The translations under genes and the position numbers were made by a program. Positions 54,830 to 64,000 of a stretch of 64,000 bases of DNA are shown here, piece by piece. Numbering within the stretch: position 1 is the stretch's first letter; every line of letters begins with the position of its first letter. The DNA is from Lingula anatina (taxonomy: Eukaryota; Brachiopoda; Lingulata; Lingulida; Lingulidae). Where the stretch lies: the NCBI RefSeq assembly GCF_001039355.2, contig NW_019775513.1, positions 286,647-350,646 on the forward strand. Direction: 5' to 3'. The notes under the pieces are model-generated. The model had not been told where the DNA came from and did no database searches. It saw nothing but the letters and a program-made list of their open reading frames with translations.

Positions 54830-55390
54830 CTCAACCTGCCACCCCTCAAGTGGAATGGAATCTCCCAACCTGCCACCCCTCAAATGGAATGGACTCTCCC
54901 CCCACCTGTCACCCCTCAAATGGAATGAACTCTCCCCACCTGCCACCCCTCAAATGGAATGGACTCTCCCCACCTGTCACCCCTTCAAAAAGAATGAACT
55001 CTCCCCACNCCCTTCTCAATCATTGAATATAATGTACTTCCCCCACCTGTCACCCCTCGTATTGAATGGACCCTCCCCACCTGTCACCCCTCAAATGGAA
55101 TGGACTCCCCCCACCTGTCACCCCTTCAAAAAGAATGGACTCTCCCCACCTGTCACCCCTCGAATGGACTCTCCCCACCTGTCACCCCTCAAATGGTATG
55201 GACTCGACCCACCTGTCACCCCTCAAATGGAATGGATTTGTCCCACCTACCATCCCTCTGCTGGAATGATCTGGTCCAACCTGTCACCCCTCAATTGGAA
55301 TGGACTCGACACACTATACAACACTTACGTGGAATTGCCCCACTTGTCACCCCATAAATCAAAATTGATTGGTATCCCCGAACTCCCATA
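54830..55390. repeat. 35-bp minisatellite (CACCTGTCACCCCTCAAATG-type unit)
   Basis: About 16 imperfect copies of a unit of roughly 35 bp (CACCTGTCACCCCTCAAATG, then GAATGGACTCTCCCC), with an N at 55009. All three forward frames are open over parts of the array, giving a Pro/Ser/Leu repeat peptide. No splice sites, conserved domain or start context supports a gene. Confidence 0.9.
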
Positions 55391-56828
55391 ATATGCATGG
55401 TTCGTCAAGTTAAAACTGTTACCATTCACACTTAACTCAATCTATAAGACATGTTTTTGAATATCTTATTTATTATATGATATGAACATTTTAAATTTGA
55501 ACGGAATTTATCTGAAAATTGACAGATCCACAACTTACACATGTTTTTCAAATAGTACATTGTGTCGATTTTAACTTTTACAAATCTTGAAAGTTAATTT
55601 TACTTTTAATTTGAGAAAGCAAAATATACAATATTTAAAGTCGACTAAAATTCAGTATGTATAAATATAATTTTTACTCCTGTGTCTTTTAGATCAAATT
55701 GAAAACAGCGAAAATAAAGGTACATTTATTTTTTACTTGCTCATCAATCACAAGTGTCAGATTATAACATAAATTAATGATGAAAACAATATTGACTACA
55801 AAGTATATTATAAAAGCAAGTATGAGCGAATCAATAAACAATCTTACTCGAGTTTCAACTCGCAATATTGTCATGGCATTTTAAAATTCTTAATTACACT
55901 CTGTTATAATTTTTATTAAAAATAATATTGGATAAAATAATTATTGCATGTGTTGTGCGTGTAAGAATGTGAGTGTGTGTAAGAATACGCGTTTGCACGC
56001 GTGTCTGTGTCCCGTTCCAAATTGCGACTAGAAGACTAGGGGGCTTCTATCCCACGCACAAACATTTTGCAGAATCTTGCCAAAGGATCTGGCTATTCTG
56101 AAATAAATAAAAAACGTTTTGATAATGATATTAAAATATATTTCATCGCAATGAAAACTTGAGATTAGATCAACTGAAAATGGAAAGAGAGAAGCTGGCT
56201 AAACACCAGATTAAAAAAGTCGACTGAAAGAAGGTATGTAGCTTAAAATTTTAAATACTTCGATATTTCGCAATAAATTTCAATGACAAGAAATAATACG
56301 CCCAAACTAAGGAAGGCTGTTTCAAAGTAAAGGCAAAAACGAATGTAGTGGGTGCTACTGACGTAGACCTACAGCTTTTCTTAATACAGTGAACTACACA
56401 AACAAAATAAAAGTTTACGCGATATAGCATATTATAATTTGTAAATCTGCATGAATTCGTAAAAACGCGAAAAAGGATGAAACATTCTTGGTGCTAAGAA
56501 CATCTTAATCATAAATGACATAGATCTAGAGACTATTCAACCCATTTCAAAAACTTTCAAATTGAAACAAGCTTTTGACAAACACACACACATAACAGGC
56601 TGGGAGAAGTATGTATACTGACGATAGTCATACACACCGCTTTATCGAATTATGCACATGGGACGTAACTTACTTCCACTTTCATAGGCTAACAGGAAAA
56701 TTTTTACTCACCAAACATATTTGCCTAAACCATAGATCCCTAACGCTGATGACATGTTCGGTCCTGCGACTTCACCACACCTATACCGTGTCCTTACTTG
56801 GTCAAGCTGTCAAATGACCAGTCGAGAA

Positions 56829-56875
56829 AACAGTTCGCACTACGCTGAGCGACTTATTGTAATGCAAATTACAAC
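56829..56875. repeat. Inverted relative of the ATTTGCAT octamer repeat
   Basis: CAGTTCGCACTACGCTGAGC, then GACTTATTGTAATGCAAATTAC, matches the reverse complement of about 52990-53040 with roughly one mismatch in five. It keeps an exact ATGCAAAT octamer. Confidence 0.6.
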
Positions 56876-57799
56876 AGGTATGGAGCGTTCTGATTGGGGA
56901 ATTACTGTTGTAATCATTCTCAAGGAACAATGATTTCAATGGACTTACAGACTTTTTGGACAAGCATATAAAATCCCTGCTGTAGAGAGCCTAAGCTATG
57001 TCTGTCCATTCGGAAGTTTCTTTTCCATGCGAATGAGTTCAATACAAGTTACACTCAGAATCCGGTGTAACGTGACAGAGAGTCCCTCACGATAGAGGTC
57101 CGCTTCCCATTCATTTGTACAAGAAAGACACGCCCTAGATTTTGGACCACTTAGGTCAGGCTAACCATTATAACTATATTGAGAGCGAACTTTCTGTTTA
57201 ACTGACCGTCAGTTTCGTTACACCGGCATGCTTCACTGAAAAATGACCACAAACATGTACCTTACAGGATTTATCCAGTGACTTTGAGAGAGTAACAACC
57301 TCATAACGTTTGTTACATCAAGTTTTTCATCGTTTCATTTTTTTTATTTTTTTTTTTTTTGTATAGATCTTACGCTTATTTAAGGGAGAGAAAACATCAG
57401 TAGATCACTGAGAGAAGACATCAGTTGATCAACAGTGGATCACAACAGACAAACAACAAACACCTTTTTTTGCAAACTTTTACCACCCTTAATTAGAAAT
57501 GCACAAACGATCTTGCTCATTAGGTTCACTACCTTCAACTTTCTTCAAGGTTTTGTACTCGACCTTTTCGACTGATCTTGTGGCGATTCCCGCAGCTGAC
57601 ATTCAGTCAGCTCGGCAGAGTCAACTTCATCACAAAAAAATGGATAAACGAGAACGAGACAGTTAAAACGACGAAGTCGACTTGAGTCTGTTGCATAAGG
57701 GGGTACATGTACATGTAGCACATCTACAAGTAAGTTGTAATGTCAATATTGCCAGTGTCTCTCAGCCAAACTTAGGTTGGGGGAGGGGGGGGGGTAAAC

Positions 57800-58152
57800 A
57801 CACACAGAATCACAAGAAACAATGTACCAACAAACCCGGCGAAACAAAAATCAAGCAGGTGTATTAGTTTTTCCGTAACTCGGCATGCACCAATGTAAAA
57901 ATTTCCGACTTCCGGGGAAGGTTAATTTAAGTGGGTCAAGTTCAGGCGACAAGTGGGCTTAGTGACATTCATGGAGTGATATTGAATATTTACACTTTGA
58001 CAAGCACGTCTCACCCGTGTCCTTTCCCAAACTCAAAGTCTATGGTGCATCAAGGTATGCGGTGCTGCTCAGGCTACTGTCAAACTTTTGATTAATCGAG
58101 GTATCAGTCCAGGCCCCTGTCATAAAGTACTCTCAGTATATACATCTTAAGA
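57800..58152. repeat. Dispersed block, copy upstream of the PhyH gene
   Basis: This resembles 51000-51294 in the same orientation, with a 75-bp insertion near 58026-58105. It ends 14 bp before the PhyH start codon, so it probably contributes the promoter or 5' UTR. Confidence 0.75.
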
Positions 58153-58165
58153 AGGAGTGAAGAAA

Positions 58166-61100
58166 ATGGACGTAAATTGGAAAACGACGGAAACAGCAGG
58201 TGAATGGTTTGCGAAACAAGATAAGGACGATTTAAGGAAACAATTTTCGGATAACGGGTATGTGGTAAGTTTGACTTATGTGAAGTACATTCACAGATTG
58301 AGCGGGCGAACAAATTGTATTGGACGCTGTTTGAAAAGAAAAAGAATAACATTTAAGCAAAAGACTACATTCGTCTTCCACACTCTAAACCTCAACAAAA
58401 TTTAATTTTGTACTTTTCCACATATACATGCGTTTTCAACTTTATATTGTGGGCTTCATCTGTCACTGAATGTTTGTTTATATTTTATTTATTTATTCAT
58501 TAATTATATCTTGTACAAACAGGTAGTGCACAACTTGTTGGACAACGATTCTCTAGAAATCTACCAAGAGATATACGATAAGCTTCTTAGTGGAGAGATA
58601 GATGCCAGTAAACATAGACACGACTTGGGATCTCACGGTAAAGCTGTATATGACCTCATTTCGTTTGCGGCAATGATATGTCCTTGTCGCCTTCGGCGCA
58701 TTTCTTATATTAGATGAATTACTCGTTGGTTACGAATACAAAAGAATATGTTTAATAACAGGGAAAAGTAGATTAATAACAAGCCGAATAATAATTGCAC
58801 GCCTTATATCACAGTCGATTGTCGTTTATTCATTTATTTATTATTATTATTATTTCTTTGTAAAACAGTTGACTCCACGTAACTTGACACCTTATTACTC
58901 GAATTGAATTTTTTTTTTGGAATTTTTTCACCTTTAGATGAAGTTGAAAATAATGCAAGCATCGCCCAACTGGTCTTTTACGTTTACATTATTTTTCCTG
59001 TGCCTTGTGTTTGTAGTGAAAAAAAAAATTATGATGATAAAAACATCACTTTCAAGGCGAAACATTAACTAGAATCTTTGCGTAACTCTTGGACATAATA
59101 ACGTAATTTTGTCCATGCGTAACTCAAACAAACTCTCTGGCGTTCAAGTTTCTTACGCGGACTCTACTTCAAAATTTTCCGGTCAAAAGAAGTCACTAGC
59201 TCCAAATAGATAAATACATAAATAAATAGTAATAATAATAAAAATTATTATTATTATACGTATATTTTCAGAAAAGCGGAAGGTGGTTGACCAGGAGAAC
59301 GTGTGCCAGATCATGTGGCCCAGTGTGTATTTGCCAGGGTTAGCGCAGGGCCCGCTGCACCAGAGAACCAAGGCCATAGCTAACGTGATCATTGGGGAGG
59401 ACGCCGAGTTCGACTTCGATATGTTGATTGCAAAGGTGGACTTGACTTTTTTGGAAATTTTTTCGAAGTTTCATTACTTACTTACAGTGGCTGTCAATTT
59501 TAGTCTTTATGTTGGACTGATGTGTTTCAAACTAACACACTAAAATAATAATATTAATTTATGCCAAATGAATTATAAAAGGCATACAATGCACATTAGA
59601 ACTAAATAAATTTCTTAAATTGATTTTTTGCTTTATAACCAAGTATAGTTTACCCTATTCAAAACTGTTGATAAAGATTAAGATTTGTAAACCTGTTTCT
59701 AAGTTTTAAGTTTGTAATTTTTTGGTCACCCACCAGATGAAAACTGGTAAAATTCACTGGTGATTTTAAAAAATTTAAAACTTGGTATTTAGAAATGGGT
59801 ATTTATTTGAAAGGTTTAACTTCGTGATTAAAAGAAATACGTTGAAATTGCCAGGGAAATTGAAAAAAAAATTTGCTCTAAAAGTCTTGCACAAATCATT
59901 TTGCGCAATTTATAAGACCATGCATACATTTCAGTTGTTCGTCCTAGAATAATTTGACAGTGCACTGGAGGAAGAAGTTTGACATATTTCATAATTTCTG
60001 TATGTTTATATCCATTTAGTCTGTTTTCCGTTTAGAGCCCGCACACAGAGACGGGAACCCCGTGGCACCAGGACGAGTCCTACTGGCCCGACATGCCGGA
60101 CAAAAGGGCCGTTTCCTTCTGGTGTGCCATGGACGACGCCACGGTGGAAAACGGCTGCATGTGGTTCGTGTCGGGATCCCACAAGAGGCCACTGAGAACA
60201 CACCGCCCGGTTAAAGTGGGACACCATATAAGGATGACCGACGACTGCAGCGAGGTAGGCGTGCACCATGAAAATCGGAATGAAGCCCATGCAGGCTATT
60301 GGCCCGACACCGTTTTCAGCATGTCTTGCAACTATAATTTCAAAGCATGCAACGCTCTTTACACCTTTATAGATCAAAATGTAAAAAACATCCTGGAAAG
60401 TTTTGAATTTCTTTTTATCACCAAGGTGCACCTTATCCAAAAACTGATTAGAAAGTAGCAACCCGTAAAACCATTTTCGTGCTCTTAATACTTTCGGGTC
60501 TCCATAACTGCTGCGAGAAACGTGATATATAAACTCGTTTTCGAGCTAAAATAATTCTTATTTTAACTGTCACCGGTAAATTTTACAAAGAATAAAAAAA
60601 ATCAAAGAACTCTTACAGATTGTAATTTTGATAAACGTTTTGATATGTTATACCTTGGTGACAAAAAAAGTTGATTTTTTTTTCTTTTTGCGTTAAGGTC
60701 TAGCGTTCATTGCGCGACTTTTATCACCTATAACTGAAAACTCAAAATGGTAAACCTGATATGCCATTTCTACCCTGTGAATTTCTTCGACTCAAAAGCG
60801 TATTCCACATTATTAATCACATCTTTCAGGCAGAGGGCCAACCGCAGCCCATCCCTGCCGGATCTTGTACAGGGCATCACGGGAGGACGCTTCACTACAC
60901 CCGCGGAAACTCCACCGACAGGTGGCGCAGGGCGTTCATCGTCAACTACAGGCCGAAGGACATGGTAGCCTGGGAGAGAGAACATAATTTTGACCACGGC
61001 AAAGAGGTGGGTTCAGCGGTGCTTGCAACAACTTAACCTAGAATCACTGGGCACTTTTTACTCATGACATTTTGGCCAATCGACATGAATTCAATCTGTA

Positions 61101-61250
61101 AAAGAGTCTTTTGAAATGTAACATATGGTTTAGTTTTAAGAGTCCAAATGCTTGGCTCACTTCACAAACTGAAGCAATGAATATTAAAAATAAATATTTT
61201 TCATTCATTTCCAGTCAATGGAAAGTGCAATTGAAGAAGTGCATAAATAA
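58166..61250 (+). CDS. Phytanoyl-CoA dioxygenase (PhyH) family Fe(II)/2-oxoglutarate oxygenase
   Basis: Exons 58166-58264, 58523-58637, 59272-59435, 60036-60254 and 60830-61006 join in frame. A short last exon at 61215-61250 gives 269 residues. Alternatively exon five reads through its donor to a stop at 61034-61036. The facial-triad HxD is in TPWHQDESYW (H137, D139). The distal His is in GRTLHYTRGNS (H221), and an Arg eleven residues later (R232, in DRWRRAF) fits the 2-oxoglutarate-binding Arg. The DNGYVVVHNLL start and FWCAMDDATVENGCMWFVSGSH are typical of PhyH-domain proteins. The enzyme should hydroxylate a small molecule or acyl-CoA, but the substrate cannot be told. No peroxisomal or secretory signal is evident. 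The last exons are markedly GC-rich compared with the rest of the window. Confidence 0.88.
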
Positions 61251-62014
61251 TCAGTGGAATCATAAGTCCGGGATAATAATGTAAAGAAACATTTTACCAA
61301 GGACATTCACATTTTGTCCCGTATGTTACGAGTTACAGGGTTTTTAATACCATAATGGTTGCCTTGAACTTGATGATTTGCAAAATAACTTCTTCATCCT
61401 TGATAATAAAATGACACACCATTATCAAACTTAATAATCTTTTAATATATTTACTTATCAAGTCATATGAATGTGTAACAATTTTAACTTGTTAAGAATG
61501 TGCCCCAGTTATTCTAAGAGTTGCAATTCTGTGGCGTTACCAGACTAGACCCAGTTTTTTGTCTAAATACAGGTATTCAACCATTTCTACACAATCTGTG
61601 TTAATCACATTTTCCTTACTAAGGAGGATACTCTGTTTCTGTCAAATGAGGTCTTTCATCTCTCCCCTGAAACAGAATTACTAAAAACCATATAAAGGTG
61701 CATTGCTCATACCTCATTCCATATTATACCAAACCTTTTAAAAAAAGTTATTAAAATGTACAACCTTGAAGTCTTCCACAATTGTGCATTCTTATAATAA
61801 ATATATCTTTTAAACAGTTTCTTCAAACCTTATTTTGAATTTCTACACATGCAGCAGATTTGGTAATAATTTTTATAATGAAATGTTGTGTTGTAAATTG
61901 ATTTCATGAATACATGACTAATTTCAAGTGTCTGAAAACTGTTCACAAATATCTAAGTTAAATTGCACATTGTCTTTTCCCCAGTAATGTCCTTTGTTCT
62001 CTAATAGGCCTATG
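61251..62014. other. Convergent intergenic region between PhyH and UBE2G2-like genes
   Basis: 764 bp, AT-rich, with no supported gene. It presumably holds the 3' UTRs of both flanking genes. AATAAA-like sequence near 61403 could end the PhyH transcript. Confidence 0.5.
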
Positions 62015-62127
62015 CTATAACCCAAGAGATTTTCTGACTGTGCGTCGTGCTATTTCCTCAAACTCAGTTTTGTTCTCCCTCCACGTCTTTGCAGCATCAA
62101 CATTTGCAGCACTTTCATCATTCGGCT
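62015..62127 (-). CDS. UBE2G2: UBE2G2/UBC7-type ubiquitin-conjugating enzyme, last coding exon (partial)
   Basis: On the minus strand a GTTTCAG acceptor is followed by 36 codons and a TAG stop. They begin EPNDESAANVDAAKTWRENK and end ARRTVRKSLGL. This is nearly the C terminus of UBE2G2, whose family ending is DPNDESGANVDASKMWRDD and VQKSLGL. The exon starts at phase 1. The catalytic Cys and the acidic loop lie in upstream exons beyond the window. UBC7 family enzymes work with ER-associated degradation ligases such as gp78 and HRD1. The preceding intron contains the 146-bp satellite. Confidence 0.9.
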
Positions 62128-62544
62128 CTGAAACAAAAACACCAATTTTTTAAGTACAAGTCATCAAGATAATTTTGAAAGATGACAAATTTTGATAAAT
62201 ATCAGACTGCCTTTTGAATTAATGTATGAAGAATAAGCATTCTCATGTGTGCAATCCTGCATGTCTTTATTATATATTTCATTCCTGTGGCTATCTGGTA
62301 TTGCGTGTCTAAATCTTATAAACTGTGCCAAGCCATTAACCACTGTAACACTGTTAACAAACTAGAGGATCAGAGAGGCGATACCGCCTCCAAATATTGT
62401 ACCACCAGCTGGAGCAAACGCATTCGTATAGACCCTCACATACACAAAATAAGGGACACAGCCACCAGTTTTGTGCTTGACAAGCTGTAAAAATGCAATC
62501 AACAAGAATTTTTTAACTATTGCAAAAAATATATATGGTACAAT

Positions 62545-64000
62545 CAAATTTAAGTTCTTCGTAAGGTAGGTCAAGGGTCAATTTCAAGGTCACAGTAAAT
62601 TGCCAGTATATGACTTCCTATTCAAGTTCAAGAGTAACTATGGACCTATCTCTGTCAAGTTTGAAGTTAAAAGAGAAAGAAATTAGCAGAGTTCAGTTCA
62701 TGATAAAAAGTAGGTCAAAGGTCAATTTCAAGGTCACAGTAAATTGCCAGTATATGACTTCCTATCCAACTTCAATAGTAACTATGGACCTATCTCTGCC
62801 AGTTTTGGAGATAAAAGGGAAGCAAAATTTGCAAAGTTCAGTTCATGGTGAAAAGTAGGTCAAAGGTCAATTTTAAGGTCACATTTAGATTGCCAGTATA
62901 TGACTTCCTATTCAAGTTCAATAGTAACTATGGACCTATCTCTGCCAGTTTTGGAGATAAAAGGGAAGCAAAATTTGCAAAGTTCAGTTCATGGTGAAAA
63001 GTAGGTCAAAGGTCAATTTTAAGGTCACATTTAGATTGCCAGTATATGACTTCCTATTCAAGTTCAATAGTAACTATGGACCTATCTCTGCCAGTTTTGG
63101 AGATAAAAGGGAAGCAAAATTTGCAAAGTTCAGTTCATGGTGAAAAGTAGGTCAAAGGTCAATTTTAAGGTCACATTTAGATTGCCAGTATATGACTTCC
63201 TATTCAAGTTCAATAGTAACTATGGACCTATCTCTGCCAGTTTTGGAGATAAAAGGGAAGCAAAATTTGCAAAGTTCAGTTCATGGTGAAAAGTAGGTCA
63301 AAGGTCAATTTTAAGGTCACATTTAGATTGCCAGTATATGACTTCCTATTCAAGTTCAATAGTAACTATGGACCTATCTCTGCCAGTTTTGGAGATAAAA
63401 GGGAAGCAAAATTTGCAAAGTTCAGTTCATGGTGAAAAGTAGGTCAAAGGTCAATTTTAAGGTCACATTTAGATTGCCAGTATATGACTTCCTATTCAAG
63501 TTCAATAGTAACTATGGACCTATCTCTGCCAGTTTTGGAGATAAAAGGGAAGCAAAATTTGCAAAGTTCAGTTCATGGTGAAAAGTAGGTCAAAGGTCAA
63601 TTTTAAGGTCACATTTAGATTGCCAGTATATGACTTCCTATTCAAGTTCAATAGTAACTATGGACCTATCTCTGCCAGTTTTGGAGATAAAAGGGAAGCA
63701 AAATTTGCAAAGTTCAGTTCATGGTGAAAAGTAGGTCAAAGGTCAATTTTAAGGTCACATTTAGATTGCCAGTATATGACTTCCTATTCAAGTTCAATAG
63801 TAACTATGGACCTATCTCTGCCAGTTTTGGAGATAAAAGGGAAGCAAAATTTGCAAAGTTCAGTTCATGGTGAAAAGTAGGTCAAAGGTCAATTTTAAGG
63901 TCACATTTAGATTGCCAGTATATGACTTCCTATTCAAGTTCAATAGTAACTATGGACCTATCTCTGCCAGTTTTGGAGATAAAAGGGAAGCAAAATTTGC
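62545..64000. repeat. 146-bp satellite array with AGGTCA direct repeats
   Basis: The unit, marked by GCCAGTATATGACTTCCTAT, starts at 62602, 62746, 62892, 63038, 63184, 63330, 63476, 63622, 63768 and 63914. The first period is 144 bp and the rest are 146 bp. From 62892 the copies look identical. Each carries AGGTCAAAGGTCA and a third AGGTCA six to seven bases further on. The array runs off the window and lies in the intron before the UBE2G2-like last exon. Confidence 0.97.

Larger units (their letters stand above)
50788..58165. other. 7.4 kb divergent intergenic region rich in repeats
   Basis: Between the starts of the active caspase (minus) and the PhyH gene (plus) I find no exon that can be supported. 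On the minus strand an acceptor-like TTTTTCAG ends at about 50817, so a non-coding first caspase exon probably lies between 50900 and 51600. The region holds hairpins, MITE-like ends, a minisatellite and several dispersed repeats, listed separately. Confidence 0.6.

Noticed and set aside
54855-55391. 178-codon open frame
   Set aside because: It is a translation of the 35-bp minisatellite, includes an N, is open in parallel frames, and has no domain or splice context.
62545-64000. CRISPR array
   Set aside because: Units are 146 bp and contiguous with no variable spacers, and the window is eukaryotic; it is a satellite.

Overview
This is a eukaryotic nuclear window. Genes are split into many short GT-AG exons, introns are AT-rich, and there are poly(A) signals, microsatellites, minisatellites, MITE-like elements and a satellite array. 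Gene content is bilaterian. The AT-rich background and abundant MITEs and minisatellites fit a marine invertebrate, possibly a mollusc or other lophotrochozoan; that placement is inference. No bacterial, phage or CRISPR feature was seen. Exon coordinates below come from manual reading of splice sites and frames.

Layout: (1) 63-6450 (+) holds the C-terminal eleven exons of a long centriolar coiled-coil protein, best match CEP152/Asterless; its 5' part lies before the window. (2) 9436-40694 (-) holds a complete class V myosin gene: motor with P-loop and switches, six IQ motifs, coiled coil and globular (DIL) tail. I can place 44 exons, about 1930 codons. It faces CEP152 tail to tail. Its exons 2 and 3 occur twice, inside a 3.1-3.7 kb tandem duplication (31800-38839). 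(3) 43078-47352 (+) holds a caspase fold whose catalytic His and Cys are both replaced, so it looks like a pseudoenzyme. (4) 48197-50787 (-) holds an intact effector-type caspase, tail to tail with the dead one and sharing intron positions around the active site. (5) 50788-58165 is a 7.4 kb repeat-rich intergenic stretch with hairpins, a 35-bp minisatellite and a block resembling the sequence just upstream of the last large gene. (6) 58166-61250 (+) holds a phytanoyl-CoA dioxygenase (PhyH) family Fe(II)/2-oxoglutarate enzyme with GC-rich late exons. (7) 62015-62127 (-) is the last coding exon of a UBE2G2/UBC7-type ubiquitin-conjugating enzyme. Its upstream intron holds a 146-bp satellite that runs off the window; each unit carries an AGGTCA direct repeat like a nuclear-receptor site.

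The genes are independent eukaryotic loci, not an operon. The most interesting features are the dead/active caspase pair, the duplicated myosin V exon block (either a real alternative-exon cassette or an uncollapsed haplotype), a recurring pattern of short tandem repeats sitting exactly on splice junctions, and the satellite with nuclear-receptor half-sites.
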